From CAYMYN01 sp964394665 (GTDB lineage Bacteria; Planctomycetota; UBA1135; GCA-002686595): DNA of 27,434 nt. This document shows, one piece after another, positions 17,964 to 26,740 of the stretch. Both the position numbers and the translations under genes were made by a program. The notes beneath the pieces are model-generated. The model was not told where the DNA came from. It saw only the letters and a list, made by a program, of their open reading frames with translations, and did not search any database. Location of the stretch: assembly GCA_964394665.1 (NCBI GenBank), contig CAYMYN010000046.1, positions 1 through 27,434 on the forward strand, given 5' to 3'. Within the stretch, counting starts at the first letter, position 1; every line of letters begins with the position of its first letter.

Positions 17964-18125
17964 GGCCCTACTGCGGCGAAGCGTGCTGCGCCGGGGCGGC
18001 GTCAGGCTCGCCGAGCCATGCTCAACGGCCGCGGAGGCCGCCTCCGCTGTCTCGCCTTCGCCTTCCTTGCCCCAACGCAGCACGCTTCGCCTCGCTACGG
18101 GCTCATGCCCAACAGCCTCCAGCAG
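17940..18125. mobile_element. Palindromic miniature inverted-repeat-like element
   Basis: Arms 17940-17997 and 18069-18125 are imperfect inverted repeats. GGAGGCTGTTGGGCATGAG (17946-17964) is matched perfectly by 18102-18120, and GGCGAAGCGTGCTGCG (17975-17990) by 18076-18091. Shorter matches (CTGCT/AGCAG and GGGGC/GCCCC) extend both ends. The centre holds two small hairpins: GGCTCG-C-CGAGCC (18005-18017) and GCGGAGG-CCG-CCTCCGC (18031-18047). There is no transposase gene. The size and symmetry suit a MITE or a REP/BIME-like dispersed repeat, and it could also act as a transcription terminator between ribF and the tRNA. No clear target-site duplication is visible. The remaining bases up to the tRNA (18126-18253) show nothing further. 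Confidence 0.65.
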
Positions 18126-18253
18126 CCTGGATTCCTGAGCCCCCGGTTTGACCGCGCGCGGGCCGCCGGTCATGATTCCCGCCCGCCGGAGCCGATGGGT
18201 GCCCCCGGGCGCCCCGGCCTCACGCCCTCCTCCGAGGCCCTCCGGCGACCTCC

Positions 18254-18329
18254 GGGCAGATAGCTCAGTTGGTAGAGCACAGCACTGAAAATGCTGGGGT
18301 CCCCGGTTCAAGTCCGGGTCTGCCCACCA
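18254..18329 (+). tRNA. tRNA-Phe (anticodon GAA)
   Basis: Full cloverleaf: acceptor GGGCAGA/TCTGCCC, D arm GCTC-AGTTGGTA-GAGC, anticodon arm CAGCA-CTGAAAA-TGCTG with GAA at 18287-18289, 5-base variable loop, T arm CCCGG-TTCAAGT-CCGGG, discriminator A. The CCA end is encoded (18327-18329). GAA reads Phe codons TTC and TTT. Confidence 0.97.
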
Positions 18330-18338
18330 CCTCCCACC

Positions 18339-18351
18339 GGGGCTTCGCCCC
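18339..18351 (+). terminator. Short GC hairpin after the tRNA
   Basis: GGGGC-TTC-GCCCC lies ten bases after the CCA end and before the DUF971 gene. It may aid 3' processing or attenuate read-through. No T-tract follows. Confidence 0.3.
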
Positions 18352-18363
18352 CCACCGCGGGCG

Positions 18364-18672
18364 ATGACGACCCCCCACCGACCCAAGGTCATCACCCGCA
18401 GCGACCCGCAGGCCCTCGAGATCGAGTGGTCGGACGGCCACGTGAGTCGCTTCAGCGCGGCCGAGCTGCGCGGCTTCTGCCCCTGCGCGCGCTGCGTCAA
18501 CGAGGTCACCGGGGTTCGGATGCACGACCCGGGGAGCGTGCCCGCCGACCTCACCCACACCGACGTGCGCCTGGTCGGGCACTACGCCCTGGCCCTGCGC
18601 TTCTCGGACGGGCACGACACGGGCATCTATCCCTTCCGCTTCCTGCGCGAGAGCGATCCCGCCGCGCGCTGA
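18364..18672 (+). CDS. DUF971 family protein
   Basis: 102 residues matching the DUF971 (GBBH-like N-terminal) fold: LEIEWSDGH near the start, the FCPCARCVNE cysteine cluster (about 38-47, three cysteines), and the closing ALRFSDGHDTGIYPFRFLR (about 76-94). In gamma-butyrobetaine hydroxylase this domain carries a structural zinc, and stand-alone copies often lie near Fe-S or Mrp/ApbC-type genes. Its own role is not established. It starts 34 bases after the tRNA and ends 19 bases before the arfB-like gene, so the three following genes look like one unit. Confidence 0.87.
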   Translation: MTTPHRPKVITRSDPQALEIEWSDGHVSRFSAAELRGFCPCARCVNEVTGVRMHDPGSVPADLTHTDVRLVGHYALALRFSDGHDTGIYPFRFLRESDPAAR

Positions 18673-18691
18673 CCGGCCGCGCGCTCGAACC

Positions 18692-19117
18692 GTGGAGCCG
18701 CTCAGGGTGAACGCGCGCCTGGTGCTGCCGGCGGCCGAGCTGCAGGTCGAGTTCGCCCGTTCGCGCGGGCCCGGGGGCCAGCACGTGAACCGCACCGAGA
18801 GCAAGGTCGTGCTGCGCTTCGACGTGCGCGGCAGTCAGGCCCTGGGCGACGTGCGGCGCGCGCGGGTGCTCGAACGCCTGGCCCCGCGCCTGACCAAGTC
18901 GGGCGAGCTCGTGCTGCACGCGTCGCGTTTCCGGGAGCGTCCGCGCAACCTGGAGGACGCCCGCGAGCGCCTGGCGGACCTGCTGCGCGAGGCCCTGAAG
19001 GTCGCGCCGCCGCGGCGCGAGACGCGCCCCACCCGGGCCTCCCGCGAGCGGCGCCTGGGGGCCAAGAAGCAGCAGGGCGAGAAGAAGCGCCAACGGCGCG
19101 GCGGGGACGGCGAGTGA
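18692..19117 (+). CDS. arfB: ArfB-like peptidyl-tRNA hydrolase (ribosome rescue factor)
   Basis: 141 residues, the size of ArfB/YaeJ rather than of a full release factor. The catalytic GGQ is in RSRGPGGQHVNR (G28, G29, Q30). The C-terminal tail (about 108-141) is rich in Arg and Lys, as needed to enter the empty mRNA channel of stalled ribosomes. The protein would hydrolyse peptidyl-tRNA on non-stop ribosomes. It starts with GTG at 18692; a second GTG at 18707 is possible. Its stop overlaps the next gene by four bases (GTGA). An alternative is a generic release-factor-like protein of the same superfamily, but length and tail favour ArfB. Confidence 0.88.
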   Translation: MEPLRVNARLVLPAAELQVEFARSRGPGGQHVNRTESKVVLRFDVRGSQALGDVRRARVLERLAPRLTKSGELVLHASRFRERPRNLEDARERLADLLREALKVAPPRRETRPTRASRERRLGAKKQQGEKKRQRRGGDGE

Positions 19118-19605
19118 CGGCCCCCCCCGATCCCGGGCGCCGCCTCGAGGAGGCCCTGGCGGAGGTCGCCGCCGGGCTGCGGCGCAAGCGCTGGGCCCCC
19201 GATCGGTTCCTGGCGCGCGATATCCTGCTCGCCCTGGGCGAGCTGGCCCTGGCCGCCGAGGGCGGCGCGAGCAGCGGGGAGGCCGGGCCCCAGGAGCAGG
19301 CCCAGGCCTGGGCCGCCCGGGTGCGAACGGCCCTCGAGCCGGCCGCCGAGGCCTTCGCCCAGGCCGTGGCCGAGGAGCTCGACCTCGCCGCGACGGAACA
19401 CACCCTGGCGGTGAACCCGCGCTTCCTCGACCACCCGCGGTACGACCTCGACTACACGGTCCTGGCGCGGGAACGCCTCGAGGCTCGCCTGGCGGCGGCC
19501 GACCTGCTGGGCCTCGAACCCGAGGAGGCGCTGCTCGAGCGCGTGGCCGAGGCCGATCGGGTGCTCGAGCCCTACCTGGACGCGCGCCGCCCGCCGGACG
19601 CCTGA
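19114..19605 (+). CDS. Hypothetical protein coupled to the ArfB-like gene
   Basis: 163 residues, acidic and Ala/Leu/Glu-rich, predicted almost wholly helical, with no signal peptide or membrane segment. The only distinctive stretch is NPRFLDHPRYDLDYTVLARERLEARL (shown here in parts: NPRFLDHPRYDLDY, then TVLARERLEARL), about residues 106-132. I do not recognise the family. The GTG start at 19114 overlaps the preceding stop (GTGA), so it is translated with the rescue factor, but no functional link is shown. Third codon positions are nearly all G or C, like its neighbours, which supports real coding. Confidence 0.7.
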   Translation: MTAPPDPGRRLEEALAEVAAGLRRKRWAPDRFLARDILLALGELALAAEGGASSGEAGPQEQAQAWAARVRTALEPAAEAFAQAVAEELDLAATEHTLAVNPRFLDHPRYDLDYTVLARERLEARLAAADLLGLEPEEALLERVAEADRVLEPYLDARRPPDA

Positions 19606-19652
19606 CGGGCCGGGGGCCCCGGGGGGGCTACCGAACGTCCGCGGGGCCCGTC
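19604..19652 (+). terminator. GC-rich stem-loop downstream of the rescue-factor unit
   Basis: GACGGGC (19604-19610) pairs with GCCCGTC (19646-19652) around a G/C-rich interior that can itself fold (GGGGGCCCC). The left side begins inside the TGA stop. There is no T-tract directly after it. Confidence 0.4.
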
Positions 19653-20155
19653 CGGCCCCCCATCCGGCCCACTTTTGGGACGACTTCGGCCTTTCCGGCG
19701 CCCTTCGGCCCCGCGCCGAGGGCGCGGGTTCGGAAACGGAGGCGTCCCCAGCGCCCGGCCTGGAGCCCGGGCGGCGCGCCGACCCGGCCCGCACGACGGC
19801 TCTAACCCATTCCCCATCAAGACCTTGCGGCGATCGCCCGAAGCCCGTTCAGGGGCCGTCGCGGCGGCCCCGGAGCGCGCCCCGCGGAGCCCCCGCCGGG
19901 CCCGGTCCGCGCCGCCGTTCGGGGGGCACACCTAAGCTCTTTCCCGGAAAGCGCTTGGGATCGCCCTACCGCATCCGGTAGGAAACTCGGTCCCGGGTTC
20001 ACGCGACCCGGCCGATCGAAACACCATCCCCGTCGCAGCTGCAAAAACACGCGGTTGTGGCTGGTCCGGTCCCGGGGCGGGCGAGTACAACCGCCGCCCT
20101 CCAAACCCCATCCCTTCTCTCTTCTGTGGTCTCTCTCTTTTGGAGTGCTAACCCC
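19653..20155 (+). promoter_or_regulatory. Long upstream region of the porin gene
   Basis: About 500 bases without a gene. Visible structures are the dyad CTTTCCCGGAAAG (19939-19951), a perfect hairpin CCTACCG-CATC-CGGTAGG (19965-19982) and a second hairpin CCGGGT-TCACGCG-ACCCGG (19993-20011). Possible -10 elements are TAAGCT (19933-19938) and TACAAC (20086-20091), neither with a convincing -35. The last 50 bases are pyrimidine-rich, ending in TTTTGGAG about 11 bases before the ATG. Local base composition is more A+T-rich than the neighbours, as expected of a regulated leader. Confidence 0.4.
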
Positions 20156-21166
20156 ATGAACAAGCTCGTTTGCAGCGCGCTCGCGGCCTCGGTCGTGGGT
20201 GCCACCGGCTTCGCCGGCACGGGCACCGACTCCTGGGCGAGCCTGGACCGGGAGCTGGAATCGCTCTCGACGTCCTTGGCCGCCCAGTCTGGCGGCCCTC
20301 AGATCGGCGGCTGGTTGATCTCGTCCCTCGACATGGTCGAGGACGCCATCGCGGGCCCGCCGGTCGACGACTCCCTGGGCTTCAACCTGCGCAGCGCGCG
20401 CATCAACGTCTCGGGCAACGTGGCCGACTACGGCTACCGGCTGTCCTTCGACCTGGCCGACGGCAGCGCCGAGCTGAAGGACGCCTACGCGACCTTCAAG
20501 CTGGGTGACGCGGTCACGGGTCGCATGGGCCAGTTCAAGCCCCCGACCCTCTCCAGCTTCCTGATCGAGCGCAACCGCCTGCTCTTCCTGGATCGAACGA
20601 TCAACGGCAGCACCTTCGATCGCGACCTGGGCCTGCAGCTCAGCGGCGACTTCGAGACGGTGGGCTGGTGGCTCGCGGCCCAGAACGGCGCCGACGACCA
20701 GGCCGACGAGTTCCTCTTCACCGCCCGCGTCGCCGTCGACCTGATGGGCGAAGGTGTGGGCGCGGTGGAAGGCGCCTACGGTGCCCCGGACGGCACCGCC
20801 CTGACCGTGGCCGCCTTCTGGCAGGACGACGGTTCGTTCGACAACGGGACCCGCATCGGCGCCGAGGCGCGCCTGACCGCCGGTCCGTTCGCCGGCGCAG
20901 CGGAGCTCGTCGACAACGACGAGGACCTCGGCGACAACACCCCCTGGAACGTCACCGTCTCCTACCTGTTCCACGAGCAGTACGAAGCCGCCCTCCGCTG
21001 GGAGGACCTGGACGACAGCGCCGACACCACCCGCATCACGATCGGCGTGAACCGCTACGTCCTGGGCCACGACATCAAGTGGACCCTGCAGTACTCGACC
21101 GGCGACAGCGACGACTCGGCCCTCGAGGCCGACGCCATCTCGCTGGGCCTCGCGGTCAGCTTCTGA
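20156..21166 (+). CDS. Outer-membrane porin, phosphate-selective OprO/OprP-like
   Basis: 336 residues. A signal peptide (MNKLVCSALAASVVGATGFA) is followed by a short helical stretch and then alternating beta-strand-like segments. The region LGFNLRSARINVSGNV...YGYRLSFDL resembles the start of the OprO/OprP porin barrel, as do DAYATFKLGDAVTGRMGQFK and FLIERNRLLFLDR. The protein ends ISLGLAVSF, a terminal-Phe beta-signal for the BAM machinery. It implies an outer membrane. The ligand cannot be told, since the Lys/Arg-rich selectivity strands of phosphate porins are not obvious and the barrel is acidic. The ATG at 20156 fits the signal peptide; upstream in-frame codons belong to the leader. No terminator with a T-tract follows. 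Confidence 0.83.
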   Translation: MNKLVCSALAASVVGATGFAGTGTDSWASLDRELESLSTSLAAQSGGPQIGGWLISSLDMVEDAIAGPPVDDSLGFNLRSARINVSGNVADYGYRLSFDLADGSAELKDAYATFKLGDAVTGRMGQFKPPTLSSFLIERNRLLFLDRTINGSTFDRDLGLQLSGDFETVGWWLAAQNGADDQADEFLFTARVAVDLMGEGVGAVEGAYGAPDGTALTVAAFWQDDGSFDNGTRIGAEARLTAGPFAGAAELVDNDEDLGDNTPWNVTVSYLFHEQYEAALRWEDLDDSADTTRITIGVNRYVLGHDIKWTLQYSTGDSDDSALEADAISLGLAVSF

Positions 21167-21295
21167 GCCCGATCGGGGCGTCCCGGACCGCGCGCGTCGC
21201 GGCCCAGGGCGACCACCGATCCCCGAATGGACGGGGTCCGGCGCGCGTCGCCGGGCCCCGTTCGCATTGACGACGCCCCGTGCGTCGAGCTCGGG

Positions 21296-21301
21296 TAGCC
21301 T
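21296..21301 (+). promoter_or_regulatory. Candidate -10 element of the DUF255 gene
   Basis: TAGCCT, 41 bases upstream of the ATG at 21343. TTGACG lies at 21267-21272, but the 23-base spacing is too long for a normal sigma-70 promoter. Confidence 0.4.
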
Positions 21302-21342
21302 CTCCGCGCCGCAGGCCCCGGGGACCCGTGCGCGGAGGGACG

Positions 21343-23433
<2,091 letters not shown>

Positions 23434-23526
23434 TCGGTGCCGACGCGTCCGGGACGGCGCCCCACGTCTCAGCTCGGAGCGCCGCGGGTTGCAGATCGGG
23501 AACTCCGAGGAAGATCCCCCCCGGCC

Positions 23527-23555
23527 TTCACCCGCCCCTCGATCCGGGCTAGGCT
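23527..23555 (+). promoter_or_regulatory. Promoter of the orphan transcription unit
   Basis: TTCACC (23527-23532) and TAGGCT (23550-23555) are exactly 17 bases apart. The -35 matches four of six consensus bases. Transcription would begin near 23562, with no long gene downstream on this strand. Confidence 0.45.
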
Positions 23556-23561
23556 CGAAGT

Positions 23562-23827
23562 TGACGCCAGAGGGTCCCCGGGCCTCCGGCCCACCTGGCG
23601 AGCCAGTCACGCGAGGCTCGGCCCTGCCCCCAAGGAGGTGATCATCATCTATTCCCACCATCGACTTGGTACTGCCCTGGAGACCCTGACCCGCGCCCGG
23701 AGCGGCGTTCGGTAAGGAACCTCTCCTCTCCAGGGCGTGGGCGGGACCGGCGAACCCGTGGCTACGCCGCCCGTTCTGGACAGAAGATCGCGGGCGTCGC
23801 TCCGAGCGGCGCCCGCGATCTTCTTTT
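23562..23827 (+). ncRNA. Candidate structured small RNA or leader-type transcript
   Basis: About 265 bases between a promoter-like pair and a strong terminator, with no conventional gene. Within it are GGGCC-TCC-GGCCC near the 5' end, then AAGGAGGTGATC (23632-23643), a perfect 12-base complement of the 16S rRNA 3' end, and then a long-range 10-bp stem GCCCTGGAGA (23674-23683) with TCTCCAGGGC (23727-23736). CCCAC/GTGGG can extend that stem across a bulge. No ATG follows the Shine-Dalgarno: a 26-codon frame from GTG 23638 to TAA 23713 exists, but the GTG overlaps the Shine-Dalgarno. An ATC or ATT start would be needed at normal spacing. I recognise no 6S, tmRNA, SRP or RNase P signature. It may be a regulatory RNA, a tiny-peptide gene or a degraded gene. 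23434-23526 shows nothing else. Confidence 0.45.
23783..23827 (+). terminator. Strong intrinsic terminator
   Basis: GAAGATCGCGGGCG (23783-23796) pairs perfectly with CGCCCGCGATCTTC (23810-23823), and the loop contains a further CGCT/AGCG pairing. TTTT follows directly (23824-23827). It is the clearest Rho-independent terminator in the window and is oriented for the plus strand. It lies 24 bases past the stop of the convergent minus-strand gene. Confidence 0.85.
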
Positions 23828-23851
23828 CCAGGCCCCGCGAAACGCGGAGCT

Positions 23852-24361
23852 TCAGTGCTCCGGGGGCGGAGCGCCTGCGGTGCCGCCGGGACGCATCGGC
23901 TTGCCCATGACCGCCTTGGCGCCGAAGCGCACGCGATCGGCGATCTCCGGGTCGTAGCGGGGGTGGCGCGGCTCGGGGGCGAAGCGGCGGTGCTCGGCCG
24001 CGCAGACGTAGCAGACGCGCACCTCGGGCACGAGGTGGTAGAGCGCGAGGTCGAGCAGCGCCGCGACGCCCAGGCTGACGTAGTAGGTGAAGGGCGCCAG
24101 GACCGCCGCGACGCCCAGGATCGCGAAGCCCAGGGCGCGCGGGAAGTCCTTGCGCGTGTAGAGCTCGGGGTGAGCACAACGCACGCAGCCCAGGAGCCCG
24201 CCGCCGGGCTCGATGCTCGCCGGGTGCAGGCCGTGCTCGCGGGCGCAGGCCGGGCACGTGGCCGCGGTCGGCGCAGGCGCGGCGAAGGGGACCTGGCAGG
24301 TCGCGCCGCACTCGCAGGCGAATGCGAGCTGCGCGGCGACGCGGCCCTCCACCGCGCTCAC
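23852..24361 (-). CDS. Membrane protein with zinc-ribbon-like cysteine pairs
   Basis: 169 residues. Cysteine motifs occur as CECGATC (C16, C18, C22), CPAC (36-39), CVRC (59-62) and CYVC (117-120), the last three spaced like zinc-ribbon half sites. Two hydrophobic segments (about 76-93 and 96-110) separate the third and fourth pairs. The C-terminus is Pro/Gly-rich. The layout suggests a small membrane protein with metal-binding domains on the cytoplasmic side. I do not recognise a named family. The GTG start at 24361 overlaps the stop of the preceding membrane-protein gene (GTGA), so the two are probably made together. Confidence 0.75.
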   Translation of the reverse strand: MSAVEGRVAAQLAFACECGATCQVPFAAPAPTAATCPACAREHGLHPASIEPGGGLLGCVRCAHPELYTRKDFPRALGFAILGVAAVLAPFTYYVSLGVAALLDLALYHLVPEVRVCYVCAAEHRRFAPEPRHPRYDPEIADRVRFGAKAVMGKPMRPGGTAGAPPPEH

Positions 24362-24865
24362 AGGGGCACCCCGTAGGAGTCCTGCAGCGTGATCGAGACC
24401 GCGGCGCCGATCAGCACCAGGATCGTCGAGGCGTACAGGATGCCCGTCGCCGAGCGTGTGTTGCGGTGCGCGAGGGAGCCCGCGGTCATGAAGGCGAAGA
24501 GCAGGGGCATCAACAGCCCGACCGCGACGCGCGTGCCGAGGTAGAACAGGCCCCACATGTCGAAGAGCGGCCGGCCGCCCGCTCCGACGCGCTCGCCGAA
24601 CACCAGGGCCGAGATCCCGACGGCGGCCAAGCAGGCGAACAGGGCCCCGATCGTGACGCGGTTGAGGCGCACCAGGTGCGCGACGTCGAGCTTGGGAACC
24701 GTGAGGTACCAGTGCCCCAGGATCATCGCCAGGCCGACGCTACCGGCGACCGCGCCCGTCGCCAGGGCGCTCGCGAGCGCCAGCGCCTGCTCGCCACCGG
24801 TCAGGTCGAGCATGCGCCCCAGGCGCAGGGCGAGGGCCACGACGGTGGCGAGCAGCGCCGCCCCG
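24358..24865 (-). CDS. Polytopic membrane protein, C-terminal part (cut by the assembly gap)
   Basis: About 169 residues with five or six hydrophobic helices, ending ITLQDSYGVPL. A GHWYLTVPKLDVAHLVRLNR segment (about 50 residues in) is the most distinctive stretch. The part starts directly at the N gap with GAALLATVVALA. It joins in frame to the N-terminal part at 25000-25283 if the 12-base repeat AGCGCCGCCCCG (24854-24865 and 24997-25008) is collapsed, giving a protein of about 262 residues. The function is unknown. It is translationally coupled to the zinc-ribbon-like protein. Confidence 0.75.
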
Positions 24866-24875
24866 NNNNNNNNNN
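24866..24875. other. Assembly gap (10 N)
   Basis: Ten undetermined bases lie inside the polytopic membrane protein gene. The same 12-mer ends the sequence on the left of the gap and opens the foreign segment on its right, so the gap looks artificial rather than measured. Confidence 0.95.
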
Positions 24876-25008
24876 GCCCGGCGCATCGCCCTGCACCTCC
24901 ACCCAGTCCAGCGCGGCGAGCCGTGACCGTGCGTAGTCGCGCAGCCGCGCCTCGTGCGCCGCGATGTCGGCCATGCCGAGCCCCTCGAGATAGTCGAGCG
25001 CCGCCCCG
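24876..25008 (-). other. Misjoined fragment of a SufS-type cysteine desulfurase gene
   Basis: About 43 codons translate to GAALDYLEGLGMADIAAHEA (starting at the shared repeat), then RLRDYARSRLAALDWVEVQG. This is the class V aminotransferase (SufS/CsdA) segment around the C-terminal subdomain, whose family form is roughly AIDYLEGIGM-x-IAAHE-x-L-x-YA-x-RLA. It interrupts a membrane protein whose two flanks fit each other in frame without it. No other SufS sequence is present here. I read it as an assembly chimera created through the GC-rich 12-mer rather than a real gene fragment in the chromosome. Confidence 0.7.
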
Positions 25009-25283
25009 AGCCCGATCCACCAGCCCGCCCGCCGCGGCGGCGAGCCGTAGACCGGCGCCAGCAGGGCGGCGAAGGCGGCGGCGAGAACCGGCGGCGCGGT
25101 CCAGCCCTCGGACCCGGTCCAGGGCGTCAGCACGACCGCCAGGAGCAACGCGGCCAGGGCCGTGCCCCCCATCAGCCGGTAGAAGAGCTTGCCCACCGGT
25201 GCGCGGGGCACGAACGCGAGGGCGAAGAGCACCCCGAAGGCGAGCTCGAGCGCGAACTGCGATCCGAGGTGGCTCCAGCCCAT
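24997..25283 (-). CDS. Polytopic membrane protein, N-terminal part
   Basis: About 95 residues starting MGWSHLGSQFALELAFG, with three hydrophobic helices and ending GWWIGLGAAL, where the foreign segment begins. The ATG at 25283 is chosen because a TAGAAT -10 element lies only ten bases upstream (25294-25299), implying a leaderless transcript; the in-frame codon at 25316 lies upstream of that element. The rest of the protein is at 24358-24865. The role is unknown. Confidence 0.72.
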
Positions 25284-25293
25284 GGGGGCGGGG

Positions 25294-25299
25294 ATTCTA
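25294..25299 (-). promoter_or_regulatory. -10 element of the polytopic membrane protein, leaderless spacing
   Basis: TAGAAT, five of six consensus bases, ends ten bases before the ATG at 25283, so the transcript would have almost no leader. Confidence 0.5.
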
Positions 25300-25345
25300 C
25301 CCGCGAGGAAGTCCACGCGAACGGCGAACGCCGCGCTCCAGCCGA

Positions 25346-25351
25346 TAGGAT
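25346..25351 (+). promoter_or_regulatory. Candidate -10 element of the SDR gene
   Basis: TAGGAT, 51 bases upstream of the ATG at 25403. It is divergent from the TAGAAT element at 25294-25299. No -35 match at 17 bases. Confidence 0.4.
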
Positions 25352-25402
25352 GGTCGCCCCCGCTCGCGCCCGTCCCCTCCGCTCCCTGCTCCGCCCTGCC
25401 CC

Positions 25403-26107
25403 ATGAGTCCCATCCGAGCCCTCGTCACCGGCGGGGGGCGCGGCATCGGCCGCGCCATCGCCCTCCGTCTCGCGCGCGAAGGAGCGCGCGTCGTCGTCGC
25501 CGCTCGCACCTCCGCCGAGCTCGACCAGGTGGTGAACGAGATCGAGGCCGCCGGCGGAGCGGGCCTCGCCGCGCAGCTCAACCTGCAGGACGAAGGCTCC
25601 GTCGGGGCCGGGGTCTGGCGCGCGCTCGAGTTCACCGGCGGCGAGCTCGACCTCCTGGTCAACAACGCCGGGACCTTCTCGATCGATCCGATCCGCGAGC
25701 TCGACTACCCCACCTGGGAGCGCCACCTGTCGGTGAACCTCTCGGGGCCCCTGTACGTGATCAAGGAGTCCCTCGACGCCCTCGAGGAAGGCACCCGGCC
25801 CCTGATCGTGAACGTCGCCTCCCAAGCCGCCAAACGCGGCTATCCCGGCAACGTCGCCTACTGCGCGAGCAAGTACGGGCTGCGCGGCCTGTCCGACGCC
25901 CTGCGCGAGGACCTGCGCGCGAGCGGCATTCGCGTCACCACGCTCTATCCCGGCCAGGTGGACACCTCGATCTGGGACACGATCCCAGGGGAGTGGGACC
26001 GCAAGTCGATGGCGCGTCCCGAGGACGTGGCCGAGGCCGTGCTGCGCGCCTACCTCGCGCCCGAGGGCCAGGACGTGGACGACATCGACGTGCCCGCTCC
26101 CGCCTGA
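25403..26107 (+). CDS. Short-chain dehydrogenase/reductase
   Basis: 234 residues, the classical SDR length. The nucleotide-binding motif TGGGRGIG (9-16), the structural NNAG (87-90) and the catalytic S140, Y153 and K157 (YCASK) are all present. The AART after the second strand suggests NADP(H) preference. The closing segment (PGQVDTSIWDTIPGEW, then SMARPEDVAEAVLRAY) is typical of FabG-like and sepiapterin-reductase-like enzymes. The substrate is not determined. It converges on folE and a PTPS-like gene with 13 bases between the stops, so a role as sepiapterin reductase is conceivable but only inferred from position. No Shine-Dalgarno is seen. Confidence 0.9.
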   Translation: MSPIRALVTGGGRGIGRAIALRLAREGARVVVAARTSAELDQVVNEIEAAGGAGLAAQLNLQDEGSVGAGVWRALEFTGGELDLLVNNAGTFSIDPIRELDYPTWERHLSVNLSGPLYVIKESLDALEEGTRPLIVNVASQAAKRGYPGNVAYCASKYGLRGLSDALREDLRASGIRVTTLYPGQVDTSIWDTIPGEWDRKSMARPEDVAEAVLRAYLAPEGQDVDDIDVPAPA

Positions 26108-26120
26108 CGGGCGGGACGCC

Positions 26121-26723
26121 TCAGCGCCGGCCCGGGGCCACCAGGTCGAGGAACTCGGCCCGCGTGCGCGGATCGCTGCGGAAGATCCCCAGCAGGCAGG
26201 AGGTGAGCGTCGAAGCGTTCTGCTTCTGCACGCCGCGCATCTGCATGCAGAAGTGCGCCGCCTCCACCACGACGCCTACGCCCTTGGGCCGCAGGGTGCA
26301 CTCCAGGGCGGCGGCGATCTGGCTCGTCATGCGCTCCTGGACCTGCAGGCGGCGGGCGAAGACGTCCACCAGGCGCGGAATCTTCGAGAGCCCGATGATG
26401 CGCCCGTCGGGGATGTAGGCCACGTGCACCTTGCCGAAGAAGGGCAGCATGTGGTGCTCGCACAGGCTGTAGAACTCGATGTCGCGGACCATCACGAGCT
26501 CGGAGTGATCCTCCTCGAAGATGCCCTTGCCGACGACCTCCTCGATGCTCTGGTTCATGCCGCTGGTGAGTTCGGCCAGCGAGCGCGCGACGCGCAAGGG
26601 AGTGCGCAGGAGGCCCTCGCGCTCGGGGTCCTCGCCCAGATTGCGCAGGAGCTGACGCACCAGCTCCTGGGTCGGCTCCGACGCGGGGTCGGACTCGTTC
26701 TCGTCGGGATCGTGGGCGAGCAC
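26121..26723 (-). CDS. folE: GTP cyclohydrolase I
   Basis: 200 residues from the GTG at 26723. Zinc and active-site motifs are intact: CEHHMLPFFG (C88, H90, H91) and AAHFCMQMRGV (C159). GRIIGLSKIPRLVDVFARR and the TSQIAAAL helix are family hallmarks. The enzyme converts GTP to 7,8-dihydroneopterin triphosphate, the entry to folate, queuosine and tetrahydrobiopterin. The GTG is preferred over the ATG at 26819 because the latter would overlap the preceding gene by 79 bases and the extra residues are Arg/Pro-rich. The chosen start leaves a 17-base gap and a normal protein length. The acidic N-terminus (DPDENESD) is family-variable. Confidence 0.95.
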   Translation of the reverse strand: MLAHDPDENESDPASEPTQELVRQLLRNLGEDPEREGLLRTPLRVARSLAELTSGMNQSIEEVVGKGIFEEDHSELVMVRDIEFYSLCEHHMLPFFGKVHVAYIPDGRIIGLSKIPRLVDVFARRLQVQERMTSQIAAALECTLRPKGVGVVVEAAHFCMQMRGVQKQNASTLTSCLLGIFRSDPRTRAEFLDLVAPGRR

Positions 26724-26740
26724 GTCGGTGGCCCCGGTCC

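Noticed and set aside
18018..18263. 81-codon plus-strand frame through the palindromic element
   Set aside because: It consists of the repeat arms and non-coding DNA up to the tRNA. Such translations arise wherever the repeat occurs.
20057..20155. Upstream in-frame start of the porin at 20057
   Set aside because: It would bury the signal peptide behind 33 extra residues. The ATG at 20156 has a Shine-Dalgarno and a proper signal peptide.
24876..25008. A genuine cysteine desulfurase gene fragment or fusion protein
   Set aside because: Only about 43 codons, bounded by an N gap and a 12-base repeat, while the flanks form one membrane protein without it. An assembly error explains it better.
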